Source of the DNA: Sporisorium sorghi
Taxonomy: Eukaryota; Basidiomycota; Ustilaginomycetes; Ustilaginales; Ustilaginaceae
Reading direction: 5' to 3'
DNA: 64,000 nucleotides
Assembly (NCBI GenBank): GCA_023212695.1
Contig: JALCCG010000035.1
Span: 1-64,000, forward strand
Numbering within the stretch: position 1 is the stretch's first letter; each line of letters opens with the position of its first letter. The notes under the pieces were generated by a model, which worked only from the letters and a program-made list of their open reading frames with translations, did not search any database and was not told the origin of the DNA. The translations under genes were made by a program, and so were the position numbers. This document shows positions 22,439 to 33,800 of the stretch, one piece after another.

Positions 22439-23065
22439 ATGGAGGACGACCGCGAGACAGTTCGCCTGTGGCGAGTCAACCGCACCATCCACGAGCTTGT
22501 GCGTGACCGCGGGTATCAAGTCGCCGATGACGAGATCAACGTGGACCTGCAGACCTTCAAAGCCGAGTACGCGCCCACGGGCGGCTCTGTGGACCGCACC
22601 AAACTCAACTTCTTCACCGAGCACAGCGAGCACGAGAACCAGCGCCTGTTCGTGTTCTACTCTATCGAGCGCAACGTGGGCGTGAAAACCATGCGCCAAT
22701 TCATCTCGATCATGGAGGAACGCGACATCCAGCGCGGCATCATCATCTGGCCCGAAAAGATGACCTCGGCTGCACGCAAAGTGATCGATGCAATGCGAGG
22801 CACGTTCCACCTGGAGGACTTTGAAGAGGCGTTCTTGCTGGTGAATATCACGCACCATCATCTGGTCCCCAAGCATGAACCGCTATATCCAGCCGAGAAG
22901 AAGGAGCTGTTGGCAAGGTACAGGCTCAAGGAGACCCAGTTGCCTAGGATCCAACAGGCAGATCCTGTTGCGAGGTACTTTGGGCTGCAGAGAGGTCAGG
23001 TGGTCAAGATCATCAGGCCGAGCGAGACGAGTGGAAGGTACTGCTCGTATCGGATTTGCATGTGA
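22439..23065 (+). CDS. RPB5: RNA polymerase I/II/III shared subunit RPABC1
   Basis: The product (208 residues) is a subunit common to all three nuclear RNA polymerases, located at the lower jaw of the enzyme. The N-terminal jaw domain begins RLWRVNRTIHELVRDRGY. The C-terminal assembly domain, shared with archaeal subunit H, is unmistakable: HHHLVPKHEPLYPAEKKELL, then QLPRIQQADPVARYFGLQRG, VVKIIRPSETSGRYCSYRI. Length matches the family (about 210). It is a single exon starting at the first ATG. Confidence 0.97.
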   Translation: MEDDRETVRLWRVNRTIHELVRDRGYQVADDEINVDLQTFKAEYAPTGGSVDRTKLNFFTEHSEHENQRLFVFYSIERNVGVKTMRQFISIMEERDIQRGIIIWPEKMTSAARKVIDAMRGTFHLEDFEEAFLLVNITHHHLVPKHEPLYPAEKKELLARYRLKETQLPRIQQADPVARYFGLQRGQVVKIIRPSETSGRYCSYRICM

Positions 23066-23436
23066 GGTGGTGGCGGATCCAGCGGTCTGCCCAATCACAC
23101 GCTTCTCTGTCCGCTCTCTCTCTTTCTCTCTCTCTCTCTCTCTACCCCTCTTGTAATACTACCATCTGTCCATCCGATTGCGGTGTGTTTCGTGCTATTC
23201 TTTCGGTGTAAAGCTGAGATTGGTCGAAGGGCGCTGTTCCTTTGTGTGTGTGTGTGTTTGGAAGCGGTGAAGTGAAGGGCAGCTGGGCGTGTTAGCGAGC
23301 GTGCAGCGAGCGAGCGATACGCACGCGGCTTTTTATTAGAGAATTTCGCAAAGTGTTGGTCTTTCCTCTCCCTTTTCATCACTTTGCACGTCACGCGCTC
23401 CGCCACCATCCTCAGCACTCTCGCATTGGTGCAGAC
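23066..23436. other. Intergenic region RPB5-ERF4
   Basis: A CT tract (about 23115-23141) and a short TG tract (about 23241-23258) are present. No gene is seen. Confidence 0.65.
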
Positions 23437-24309
23437 ATGACAGACGCAGAAAAGGCAGCCACATCGCCCGTAACAGCAGCACCAGCAGCACCGGAGGTGG
23501 CGGCATCAACAGGCGGCGAAACGGACGCTAAACCAGACAGCAACGGCGCCGCAGCGACACCAGCGACGACAGCGGCCGCGGGCGAACACTACCCGCCGGC
23601 GGTATCGTCGTACTACTTTGGCGCACCCGATGCGAGTCGGGCGTTTGGGGAGCCGGTGACGGGCAAGCCGGGTGTGCATGTGCCCAAGGAGATCGTGCGG
23701 TAAGCAGCGCCCTTCTGACCCGCGCTCATCCTATCAACTACTTCTAACACGAAAGCTTTCTTTCCTTTTGCTGCGGTGGTAGGATCGAGCGCGACTACGC
23801 GGCGGGCGAGCTGCCGCAGTTCCACCCCGCCTTCCCGCTCGAGCTCGAGGGCCGTGTACGTATCACTTGCCTCTCATCTCCATCCACGTGGGACATAATG
23901 CTGACGCGGTGTGGTGGTGTGGCCCGTAGATCTCACCAACGACGTTCTCCGAGCTCATCAACGACATCAATGCGCTGCTCGTGCACGCGCACAACCCCAG
24001 GCGCATCTGGGCCGATAACGCCCTTGCGATAGCGACGTTCTACCTCTCGACGCTGCTGTTCGGGAGCGCGTACACCCGGGTAAGTCGCAGCGCTCCCTCA
24101 AACAAGGTCCAATGTGGATAGCGGCACTAGTGGAAGCTAACTGAAACCTGTCCTTGTGCGGTTTGGGATGGCGGGGGAAAACGTAGACGATGCACGAGCT
24201 CGACACGCTGGTGAGCAAGGCCAACGCCGAGCTGCTGCACCCCGTCGGGCTGAGCATGGTGCATCCGGCGAGGTCGGCCTTTTTGTTCATTGAGCTCGAG
24301 TACTTTTGA
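23437..24309 (+). CDS. ERF4: ERF4/Golgin-A7 family palmitoyltransferase subunit (4 exons)
   Basis: The exons are 23437-23699, 23783-23855, 23930-24079 and 24187-24309, giving 202 residues. All introns are short (74-107 nt) with GTAAGC, GTACGT and GTAAGT donors and TAG acceptors, and the phases join cleanly. The first 85 residues are Ala/Thr-rich and low complexity. The ERF4 domain follows: HPAFPLELEGRISPTTFSEL, the central ATFYLSTLLFG hydrophobic segment, and HPVGLSMVHPARSAFLFIEL at the C-terminus. In the known family this subunit partners the DHHC enzyme ERF2 (yeast) or ZDHHC9 (human) to palmitoylate Ras-like proteins at ER/Golgi membranes. The catalytic DHHC partner is not in this window. 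This is the most intron-rich gene here. Confidence 0.88.
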
Positions 24310-24597
24310 GTACTTTTGGACAGCCACAGCTGTCTGTATGCAATTATACCCTTCTTGACACTTGGTGAACCAAAAGCATGATGACCTGCTCAGTGTGTGT
24401 GTGTGTGTGTGGCCGACGAGAGAAAGGACAACGTGAGCGACCAGTCAAGGTGTAAGGTCAAGGTGAGCACAGTAATTTAGAAAGGGCTTGGGGCTCCTCG
24501 GTGAATTGTTCGGTTTTCTTTCGCTGCTGGACCCTGTGAGGGATTCTTTTTCTTCTTCACCTTCCACCACCATCAGCATCTTGGTCGACATCGAACC

Positions 24598-26049
24598 ATG
24601 GCCGAACCAATACCCTCCTCTTCACACACCGCACTCACCTCTGCAGCCAGCACCGCTGCCACCGCTGCCTCCGACGACGAGCAACCCTTCCAACTGGTAC
24701 GCTCGAAACGCCGCACCGCCGCACCGCACCGACGCTTCACCGCCAAGTCAAACTACTCGAGCAGCAGCGGCTCCATCACCGCCACTGCACCGGCCGGGTT
24801 TGCTTACGCTCCTGCCGCCGGCAGCGGCCACAATCGCAAAGGTCGGGCGAATGGCCACGGTAACACTGGAAGCAAGAAAGGGCAGCAGGGTGGGGAGCAG
24901 GACGACGAGGCACGGGAAGTGCAACGCGCGTGCGATGCGGTGGACGTGTTTGTGAGGTATCTCGGGAGTGAGGTCGGGGTTGCGTTTGCGGACGAGGGAG
25001 AGGAGAAAGGGGAGAAGCGGACATACGCTCAGCAGCTGGCTGCGACCTTGGCTCGTGTGTGGCCACCATGCACTCGACACGAGCGTCGGGCAGATGCAAC
25101 GGCAAATGCAACTGCGACAAGCGCAGCAGCAGCATCATTGCAGACTGCGAAAGCGCAACCGTCAGCCACAGTCTCAACCGCACATCCAAACGCACACTCA
25201 ACAGCAGACTCATCAGCAGACACGCTCGCAGAACCCAAGCAAGCAAGCAACCGCGACACGACAGATAAGCGCACACCATCCACGACAAACCTAGCTGCAA
25301 TCATCCCAACGCGCATTGTATGTCTCGGTCTAGGCTCGCCCACGAGCTCACGCAGCGCACAGATCCAGCTCGCCCTGCTGGTGGTGCTGCGGACGTGGTT
25401 GGGCAGGCTTCATGGAACACGCACGTTGACGGCGGGTACAGAGGGTGCAGGAGAGGGAGGAGCAAAGGCGAAAGAAACCGCGACAGCGATAGAGGCGCAC
25501 GATGGAGCGGGTACAGTCGAGTGCGTGGCGTACGACCCGGTCTTTAGCACGCTCGATAGGACGTTGCTGCAGCGGTATGGTGTGGTCGTTGCCAGTGCTG
25601 CTGCTACATTCGCCGAGTACCACACAAATGACGGCAACGACACCGTCCCGCCGTCAAGCGCATCCCCGAACACCTCAAGCGACCCGCCACCACGCATCGA
25701 ATCCTACTACACCACCCCGGCCCACCCAACTCTCCTCTACATGCCGCACTGCGACCGCACACTCTACAACCACGTCCTCTCCCTCCTCCCCCCTTCACCG
25801 GTCATACTCCTCAGCAACACTCTGGCCAACTACACGCTCGACTCGAACCTCGCCACCGCGGCTCCAACGCTGCACGCGCTCATCCCGCGTTTCACCGTCG
25901 TCGAGCTGCCCAACTATCAACAGGGCGACAAGAGCGCCGCTCCGCTGGTGAATGGCGGCACGCCGGACGAGGTCAAGTTGGAGGTGGGGCGGTTTGGCCG
26001 GTTGTGGGACCGCAACGCGTTGCGCGATCTGGGCTTTCACTGGTTCTAG
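24598..26049 (+). CDS. SRR1-domain protein (BER1/SRR1 family)
   Basis: This single exon encodes 483 residues. The N-terminal half is low complexity (Ala/Ser/Thr/Gln). The SRR1-like domain begins near residue 241 (IVCLGLGSPTSSRSAQIQLA) and includes the family's DPVFSTLDRTLLQRYG and the late block YMPHCDRTLYNHVL followed by VILLSNTLANY. The family includes Arabidopsis SRR1 (light signalling and clock), yeast Ber1 (linked to microtubule function) and mammalian SRRD (linked to haem metabolism). No biochemical activity is settled, so none is assigned. It is convergent with NSE4, with only 147 bases between stops. The start is the first ATG. Confidence 0.85.
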   Translation: MAEPIPSSSHTALTSAASTAATAASDDEQPFQLVRSKRRTAAPHRRFTAKSNYSSSSGSITATAPAGFAYAPAAGSGHNRKGRANGHGNTGSKKGQQGGEQDDEAREVQRACDAVDVFVRYLGSEVGVAFADEGEEKGEKRTYAQQLAATLARVWPPCTRHERRADATANATATSAAAASLQTAKAQPSATVSTAHPNAHSTADSSADTLAEPKQASNRDTTDKRTPSTTNLAAIIPTRIVCLGLGSPTSSRSAQIQLALLVVLRTWLGRLHGTRTLTAGTEGAGEGGAKAKETATAIEAHDGAGTVECVAYDPVFSTLDRTLLQRYGVVVASAAATFAEYHTNDGNDTVPPSSASPNTSSDPPPRIESYYTTPAHPTLLYMPHCDRTLYNHVLSLLPPSPVILLSNTLANYTLDSNLATAAPTLHALIPRFTVVELPNYQQGDKSAAPLVNGGTPDEVKLEVGRFGRLWDRNALRDLGFHWF

Positions 26050-26196
26050 ATCTCACCTTTCACAGAGAGGCTTCAAGACGCAATCACACCCCGCTTTCTC
26101 TGCACTTGCGCACTCCGTGAGCAACTGTGTGATGCGACGCACTGGAACTTTTAAAAAAAAAAACAAAAAAAAACTCGGCCCTTGACTGGAGAAACC

Positions 26197-27430
26197 TTAG
26201 ACAACTCGTCTGTGTGTGTGTGTTTGTGACCTGCCTCGGCGATCCGCTGTCGCCGCCGCGAGGCTCGCAAGCGCCTGCCTCCCGCTGAGCGGATCGACGC
26301 GGTTCTGGCGAGTCGGAATCACGCTCGCTCGGATATCGTACAGCTGGATGGACTCCAGATACGTCGGCCAGTCGATCTCCATGATGAACTGCTTGCTCTT
26401 GGATGCCTCTTGTTCCTCACCCTCGGAAGACGCAGTCGAGGGCGGTTGTGCGGCCGCTGTTTAGCATCCAAGTTGACAAGACGTCAGTACACGTAGCCCA
26501 AACCCAACTTCAAGCAACACGCCGAAACTTACTCAGGATAGTGTTGCCCTCGGCATCGGTGCGCAGACTCGCCTTGTTCTCCTTGATGAGGAAACTGACA
26601 TGGAAGAAGTTCTCGACAGTGTTGACGAAGCTGTCTGGATCCACGGCGAAGCTGAACAGACACACGCCGTTGGGGCCGTGCTGTTGGAGGAGCTGGGCGA
26701 CGTTGCGGATGGCCGAGGTGGATTCGCGGCCGGCCGCGTCGTGCAGGTCGTGCTGTTGGAGCGCGCGCGGGGCGGTTCGCTCGGCGGGCGCGTCGTCCTG
26801 CCGCCTCTGCGTCACTGCTTTGCGCAGTTTGGGCGCGATCTCGAGCGGGCCGAGCAGGAAGTCCATCGTCACGGCGCGTTTGGAGACGCTTGAAGCCAAG
26901 CGGCCGAGTTTGGCCCAGTCCCACTGGTCGATGTTCCTCCCGCTGCCACCACGGCCTGCCTCGTCGCTATCGGCGTCGTCGTCGCTCTCTTCCCTCGCGG
27001 AACCGCGGCGCACAGGCGCAGCTTCGCCGCCCAGAAACCTCGCCAGGCGCGTCATAAGCTCGTGCGTGTCAAAAGCATTCGGGTTCAGCTTCATCTTCTT
27101 GGCCATGCGCGCGCCCATCTCGGACATGGACGTCAGCGTCTTTGTATCCAGAATGCTCTCGCTCGGGGCGACGACGCGCTCGTGCAGCTCGTCCACTTTG
27201 GCGACCAGCTCGACGAGGTCCTTGGGCTTGAGCGACGAGTCGCGCTTCGACTCCTCGGCTTGCGCGATGAGCGTGCGGTAGTCAGAGCGCACCTTGCGCC
27301 GATCCGACGCATCCTGGCGCGGGTTGTAGGTGAACGACGAGGTGGTCGCCGCATCGGGCGCGGCTCGTTTGCGCGATGTGCCAAGTGACGAGCGGCCGGC
27401 GCGAGACTGGGTCTCTCGGTTGCGTTGCAT
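26197..27430 (-). CDS. NSE4: SMC5/6 complex kleisin NSE4 (2 exons)
   Basis: Exon 1 is 27430-26533 and exon 2 is 26456-26197, giving 385 residues. The 76-nt intron has a GTAAGT donor, a TGCTAAAC branch-like site and a CAG acceptor. The product is the kleisin subunit bridging the SMC5 and SMC6 heads in the nuclear DNA-repair complex. The N-terminal helical block (RRKVRSDYRTLIAQAEESKR) and the C-terminal winged-helix part (NGVCLFSFAVDPDSFVNTVE, FFHVSFLIKENKA) are typical. Exon 2 supplies the conserved end (QFIMEIDWPTYLESIQLYD, ASVIPTRQNR). The last residues (SQTHTHRRVV) are read from a CA dinucleotide tract, so the exact C-terminus is repeat-derived. Confidence 0.9.
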
Positions 27431-28077
27431 TGCGCTCGGTATGATCGAGGAGGAGGAGGTGCGGATGCGTTGAGGTCAGAGTTTGAGACTCTGAACCAGA
27501 TCCTATCGCATGGAGCGTCGATGGAGCGATGCTGATGCTGGAGCGGTCGTTGAATGGTGGTGTGCGGGAACAAGTCAGGCCAAGAGTGCGGGAAGCAAAA
27601 AGTGTTGAATAAATAGCGTTTCGTTTTGCAGCAGCTGGTGCATGTGGAGACCGAGACTGGGCTGCTGCCGCTGCTGCCGCTGCTACCGTGTTGCTCACCA
27701 CGCGACACACGCGCGCCTTCAACTCTTGTCTCATGGCGCAAATTACAGGGGATAATCCCACCAGAAGCTCAGTGCAAAGAGGCAAGATGCTCAACCTCTC
27801 ATCTCTGCTTGATCAACCCATGTAACAGCGTAGAAGAGAAGAGCACATGGATGATCTGTACAAACAAACGTAAAATTGCAGTGAGAACGCTTCATCTCTG
27901 ACCGAGGAAAAGCGAGGCAAAGCAACCAAGAAAAAAAAAAAAAAGAAGCGAGCCAGTGCCGGCTGGGCTAGCTATTCTACATCGACATTGGCCGTTTGGT
28001 CGCCCGCCATGAGTGTGCGAGTGAATGTGTGTGTGTGTGTGTGTGTGTATGAAGGATGCAGAATTAGCGCGCTTCAA
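27431..28077. other. Intergenic region NSE4-YPT1
   Basis: This is the NSE4 promoter side and YPT1 3' region. A poly-A (27931-27944) and a TG tract (about 28028-28049) are present. No gene is supported. Confidence 0.65.
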
Positions 28078-29153
28078 TCAACAGCATCCACCCGTCGACT
28101 GCTGCGAAACGTTCTGACCCTGACCGACCTTGAGCGTGGTCTTGCCGCCCGCCTGGTTGTTGACGGTGCTCGAGCCCATGCGGTCCTTGATCTGCTTGGC
28201 CATGGTCAAGAAGGCCTGCTCGACGTTGGTCGCCGACTTGGCCGAGGTCTCGAGGAAGGGGATCTGGAGCTGGTCGGCAAACTCCTTTGCCGTGGCGTAC
28301 TCGACCACCTTTTTGTTGGCCAGATCCGACTTGTTGCCGACGAGCAGCTTGTTGACGCCCTCGCAAGCGTATCGGTCAATCTCTTGAAGCCATTGCTTGA
28401 CGTTGCTGAAAGTGTCGTTGTCTGTCACGTCGTAGACCACAATGATGCCGTGTGCACCGCGGTAGTAGGACGACGTGATGGTGCGGAACCGCTCCTGTCC
28501 GGCCGTGTCCCACTGTGAGAGAGGAGGGGGGAGTAGAGTTGGCAGAGAGCAAAGAGATGGGGGTCAGTTTCGTTACGTCTCGATGAGTGTCACAGTGTTG
28601 CTGCCTGCTGCCATTCGGGAGAGCGCCAAAGGGATCCTTCTCGTTTTTGCAAAGTGGCATTTTGCTCCTCAGCCTCCTTGATCGTGGAGAGGACTCGGCC
28701 AGAAGCGAGCCTGACTGAAGTAGGTTCCGGCGTCGTCCGTTCTTATACCCTGCAACGTCATCCTTGCTACGCAACCGACATCTCGTCGAGTCGTAATATC
28801 CAATGAGGGACTGCGATTATCCCATGCTTTCGCGCGTAAAGCAGCTGTGAGCGAATCGGTGGTTGTACTCACAATCTGAAGCTTGACCGTCTTGCCTTCG
28901 AGCTCGATAGTGCGGATCTTGAAGTCAACACCGATGGCTGCAAGATAAGAAAGATGTGAGTGACTGCATGTCAGTATGAAAGCGTTGTGGGTGACGGATA
29001 CAGAGGCTCGAGGGGACAAGACTTACTAGAAATGTAGGACTCGGTGTAGGTGTCATCGGCGAATCGGAGGAGGAGACATGACTTTCCGACACCCGAGTCA
29101 CCGATAAGCAAGAGCTTGAAGAGGTAGTCGTAGTCGGCAGAGAGACCGGCCAT
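28078..29153 (-). CDS. YPT1: Rab1/YPT1 small GTPase (3 exons)
   Basis: The exons are 29153-29027, 28937-28873 and 28512-28078, giving 208 residues. The splice sites are GTAAGT/GCAG and GTGAGT/CACAG; the second intron is long for this genome (360 nt). The product is the Rab GTPase for ER-to-Golgi and early Golgi traffic. The P-loop GDSGVGKS is at residues 18-25, the effector loop [13 protein letters not shown] follows, switch II is [12 protein letters not shown], and the guanine-specificity motifs are GNKSDL and TSAK. The protein ends GGCC, the double geranylgeranylation signal. TRAPP, its exchange-factor complex, is represented about 5 kb away by TRAPPC13, although no functional linkage is implied by position. 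Confidence 0.95.
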
Positions 29154-30277
29154 TTTCGCGAGATTCGATGAGAAAGCGGGTGTGTGTTCGAAGTGGTCCG
29201 TGACGAGTGACGAGAGTGGTATCAACGAAGATCGGATCGAGTAAGGTATGAAAATGCAATCGATACGATGCGTTGGCCGTAGAAGGTGGTGTTGATGATG
29301 ACGACGACAATGATGAGAGGATGGTGGTAGTGGAGGTGAAGGCAGCGGGGACACGGCACCGAGAGTCCAAAAAAATATTCAATTGGGAAAAGCACAGCAC
29401 GGCAGCACAGCAGCACGACAACACAGCACAGCAACACTTGTTTCAAAAGGAAAAGAAAAAAAAAGGCGAGCTTCGGTCTCCCGCAGGCAGCGCGAGAGTG
29501 CGCGCGTGTGTGTGTGTGCATGTACTCTCTGTCGCTGAGCCTCAGTGTCTCTTTCAGATTGGGCACACGCGCAAAGGCCCACGCACTTTTGATTTGCATC
29601 TCTGTACCCGCCATGCAGCAGCAGCTCAAAGCTTTCAAACACAGCTCAAGAGCGTATGCATCAAGGATCTGCAAAATGTTTCTTCGCTCTCTGTGAGGTA
29701 TGAGCATGTCAAAGAGAATGCCTTTCTCTCACCCCCTCTCTTTGTGGCTGCTATCAAAGTGGCGGTAAGACAATCGACATTCCAAATACAGCACGGCGTT
29801 AACGAACAGGAACGCCGGCCAGGCTGGCCTGAAACTGACCCTGAGCCACACTTTGGCTACTCTGCTTGTACGTGGGCAAAGAATGCTTGCCGCACCACTC
29901 TCAAGACGGATCGTGAATCGACGATACGAGAACAGTCGGTGGTCCGCGGCGTGTCCTTCGTGCTTCATCGAGCCTTGCCAAACGAATTCGAATCGACAGA
30001 TCGGGGCGTCGGGGCGTCGCGATCTCACAAAAAGTGGAGATTCGGGTGCCTGCCGATGTACGGTCCGGAACAGCAGCTGAAAGACTGTGAGAAGTTTAGT
30101 CCGAATGGATCGAAATCATGATTTCATAAAATTCGGTCGCGTGGTGTGGTAAGCCTGGAGAAGGAGCCACAGTTCGTTTTTTTGGGAGATCACGAGGATT
30201 CGGGAACTGCCGCTTACTTCGGACAAAAGACAAGAAGGAGCAGCTCAAGCAGCTGAATGCCCTGATTTACCGAAAGC

Positions 30278-30278
<1 letters not shown>

Positions 30279-30322
<44 letters not shown>

Positions 30323-30350
30323 AAAAAACAAAAAACAAAAAACAAAAAAC
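30279..30350. repeat. Poly-A (43 nt) followed by CAAAAAA array
   Basis: Forty-three A residues at 30279-30321 are followed by four CAAAAAA units. The tract lies in the divergent promoter of YPT1 and the IDO-PPTase gene. It could act as a nucleosome-excluding poly(dA:dT) element or be the degraded tail of a retroposed sequence. No target-site duplication was recognised. Confidence 0.9.
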
Positions 30351-30489
30351 AAGACTCAGCCATCCTCCTTGCTTTAATCACCTTCACCACCATCACTTGA
30401 CTTGGCTTGACAACACACGAGCATCGATTCACTTAGGGTGATCCGACACTCGAGAAGGCCCGCACCCATCTGTCACTCGGCTTTCCCTT

Positions 30490-30524
<35 letters not shown>

Positions 30525-30734
30525 GCTGTTCCAGCTTTTTCCGCCTTTGGAGCCCACGTCCACTCAATCCGAGGACGACGTCCGCGCGCAAGGCTAAAGC
30601 CCTTGTTTGCTATCTCTGCAGCTCAGTTCAAGGCTCTTTTCAACTACCAACCTAGTCGACGAGTCTGCTTTGACGGAAAAGCCTATCGGTTGCTCTTGAG
30701 CCGGTCTCTTTGCACTGCAACCTCGCTGCAAGCC

Positions 30735-30740
30735 TATATA
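30735..30740 (+). promoter_or_regulatory. Candidate TATA box of the IDO-PPTase gene
   Basis: TATATA lies 122 bases before the start codon, in a CT-rich leader context. The spacing is reasonable for a fungal promoter, but it is a short motif and could be chance. Confidence 0.35.
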
Positions 30741-30861
30741 ACTACAACCCATCCGGTTGTCCCATCGCGCTTTTCTCCCTCAAGCTCTCACGCTCGCTGC
30801 ATCCGCATCCAATCGACCTCTACCACACCCGCCACTTCAGCACACACGCACACTGCCCAGC

Positions 30862-33800
30862 ATGACTATCACTTCTAGCAACATGGCCGGCCCTAGCCGT
30901 CTCTCGGCATCGCCCAAAAACACCGTCTATCCCGTATGGCCAGACACCCACGACGAAGCAGAGTACTTTGAGGTGCCTCCAGACCATTTCTTGGCACAGC
31001 AGCGTGGTTCCAACAAGGCTCGTCAGCCCGGCTCATCCTCAGAACATGCCCTCGCTCGACCAACTTCCACCTCTTCTGCCGCATCCACCTCGAGTCAAGC
31101 TTCCATGCCCTTCTCTGATGCCATCTCATCGCCATCACTGCAACCCTTGTCAGAGCTGGCCACAGCAGCTCGATCCGGCATCCCCGCCCTGCCTTCTTCC
31201 CTCGGCCATATCACACAAACTCTCGATCGCCTCGCTGATGCAGTCCCACGTCCGGCTGGCTTCTCCACCGTCAGCGAACAGATCCCAGACACTTCGACAC
31301 TAGCTGCCGCCGATTTCGACGTCGATGTTCGCTCCGGTTTCCTACCTCCCGAGCCACCCGTTCGACGTCTCGGCGGCCTGCATGAACAACACTGGGAGCA
31401 CGCCCTCGACCAAGCCAAATGCATTCCACTCATGCACGGCGGTGGTGGCGCAATCATCACCCAGCATCAGCGACTGCTTGCTCGTCGTTGGCGTCGCTCC
31501 CTTCGCCAAATGCCTGTCTTGCCCCTCTCCGACGAGCTCGCCAACGATATTCGCTACGCCCGAAGAGGCCATGTCGTTCTTTCCTTCCTCGCCCACTTTT
31601 ACATCCACAGCCAGCCACGTAAAGCAGCCAACGATGCCCTCCCCGTCGCCCCACAGCGCCATTGGCTCGACAGATTTTCTCGCAAAACTGCCCAAGAACT
31701 CCAAGACGAGCAGGATCTTGCTGACGAGCTCGTCGGCAAGTACCTGCGACGTGTTCCCGCTGCCATCGCAGTCCCCTGGGTGCAGCTCTCGCAAAAGCTC
31801 GATTTGCCTCCCGTGCTCACCTACGCCACCACCGTGCTCTGGAATTGGGACTACATCGACCCAACTCGCGGCCTCGAGCCCGACAACCTTCGCATCGTCG
31901 AGACTTTCACCGCAACCCCCTCCGAGCACCACTTTTTCTTTACATCGCTCCTCATCGAGGCCAGAGGTGTCGAGGCTCTCGAGCTCATGCGTGTCAGCTT
32001 GGACGAGGCCTTCGTCGCCGATCGTGTCGCGCGTCGTCGTATCGCCGGCTACCTCAACCGGCTTGCCGTCGTGCTCAAGGACTTGACCAAGTTGCTCCAC
32101 GATGTCCGCAACGGTTGCGACCCCAAGATTTTCTACTGGGGCATTCGACCCTGGTTCGTCGGCAGCGACACCGTTGACAAGGGCGAGCAACCAGGTTGGC
32201 ATTTCGAGGGGGTCGACCCTGAGGGTGTCATGCGCGTCTTCTCTGGTCCTTCAGCCGGACAGAGCTCCATGATCCACGCCATCGATGTGTTCCTCGACGT
32301 CGACCATACACGCAGAAAGGAACGTCTCAACCGTCCTGCTGCCACCGCCACCGGTGATGCTAGGGGCGCAGACGCCACGTTCATGGAGAGGATGTCGCTC
32401 TACATGCCCGGTCATCATCGAGCTTTCCTCTCACACTTGCGCAATATTTCTTTCGACGACGCTGAGGTGGACGAGGAAGACGAGGTCATCACTTCTGTCG
32501 ACGCGGCCGAGAGCGATACCGAGGACGAAGCGCTACCGAGAGAGCTTCCTCACCCCATCCGTAGCTTGGCACTCAAGTCCAAAACAGAGGACGACGACGA
32601 GGGTCTGCCCGCAGCCTACGACAATGCGCTCAAGGAGCTCAAGAGCCTGCGCGACGAACACATGAAGGTGGCCTACCTCTACATTGTCGCCCAGGCGCGC
32701 GGCTCACCACCCGACGCGTATGCGCCGCTGCCCAAGGGATTCACAGGCGAGCCCAATGTCGACCGTCGCTTGGCTGCACGCGCCGTCAAAGCGCACGCTG
32801 ATGCCGAAGCCGAGGCGGCTGCCATGCTCGATACCAACTCCAAGGACAACGGAGGAGGCGCCAAGGGAACCGGTGGCACGGACCTCGTATCGTTTCTTCG
32901 CGACTGCCGTGTCAACACCATCGACGCCTTTATCATGGCCAAGGACGCTGTCGTAGCTACAGCCGCCACCGCAACCACAGCCACTACTGGTGCCAACGCT
33001 TCATCGTCGTCATCAACAGCAGCCAACACCGTAGCTGCAACCTCTTCAGGTCAGTCCACATCAGCTCCACCGGCATCCCAGAATCAAGACGACCTTGCAA
33101 CGCGAAAAGGCTCGGATTCCACCGCGACTCTGCAGAGCAAGCTGACTGACTTGGCTCACCCTATCAATACCGATTCTGGTCTGCAGATCTGGGCCGTTGA
33201 TGTGTCTGCTCATGCGGAGGACATATCGGAACAACAGCTGCGTGATCACGTGGCCGCCCTCTTACCTGGACAAGCGAATGCGGGCGACCGGGAAAAGGTG
33301 CTGCGCTACTATCGTCAGGTAGACCGCGTGCGTTCGCTCGTCGCGCGTCTGCTACCGCGCTTCCTGCTAGCAACACGCTTCGGCGTAGCCTTGGACAGCA
33401 TCCGTTTCAGCACCACGCCCGAAGGCCGACCGTACATTTCTGCGCCTCCGCTTCCCGTGCATGTGGACTTCAACATCTCGCACGACAGCGACTGGGTCGT
33501 TATGGCGTACAGCGTCTCTGCGCTCAGTCGTGCCGCAAGTGCGCGCAAGGTGGGCGCAGACGTGATGGCGCTCCAGCTGCCGCGGTACGAGACGGACGTG
33601 CGCTCGTTTGTGCAGACCATGGACATGGCGCTCACTGCGGGGGAGACGCGGTGGGTGCTTGAACCCTTGCACGCCGCTGAAGGGGAGGGAAAGGCGCTAG
33701 CGAGGCTGTTTACGCTGTGGACGTCTAAGGAGGCGTATACGAAGAATGTGGGGCTGGGGATGGGGTTTGACTTCCGCCGCATTCAGTTTGACTTTCCGTC

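Larger units (their letters stand above)
29154..30861. other. Divergent intergenic region YPT1 / IDO-PPTase
   Basis: This 1.7 kb separates two divergent genes. It contains a 43-nt poly-A, a CAAAAAA array, a TATATA element near 30735, and a CTG run (about 30493-30521) in the leader of the right-hand gene. A plus-strand frame open over 29273-30121 lacks codon bias and is not called. Confidence 0.6.

Noticed and set aside
28513..28872. Possible snoRNA in the long second intron of YPT1
   Set aside because: No convincing C box (RTGATGA) and D box (CTGA) pair was found on the transcribed strand.
29273..30121. Open frame of 282 codons in the YPT1 upstream region as a gene
   Set aside because: It has no ATG at its start, no C/G third-position bias and CA/AC repeats in the coding part. 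It is kept only as a low-interest observation.
30438..30878. Frame of 146 codons overlapping the start of the dioxygenase-transferase gene, a possible regulatory upstream frame
   Set aside because: It begins with GTG, not ATG, and its Ala run is a CTG microsatellite. There is no evidence it is translated.
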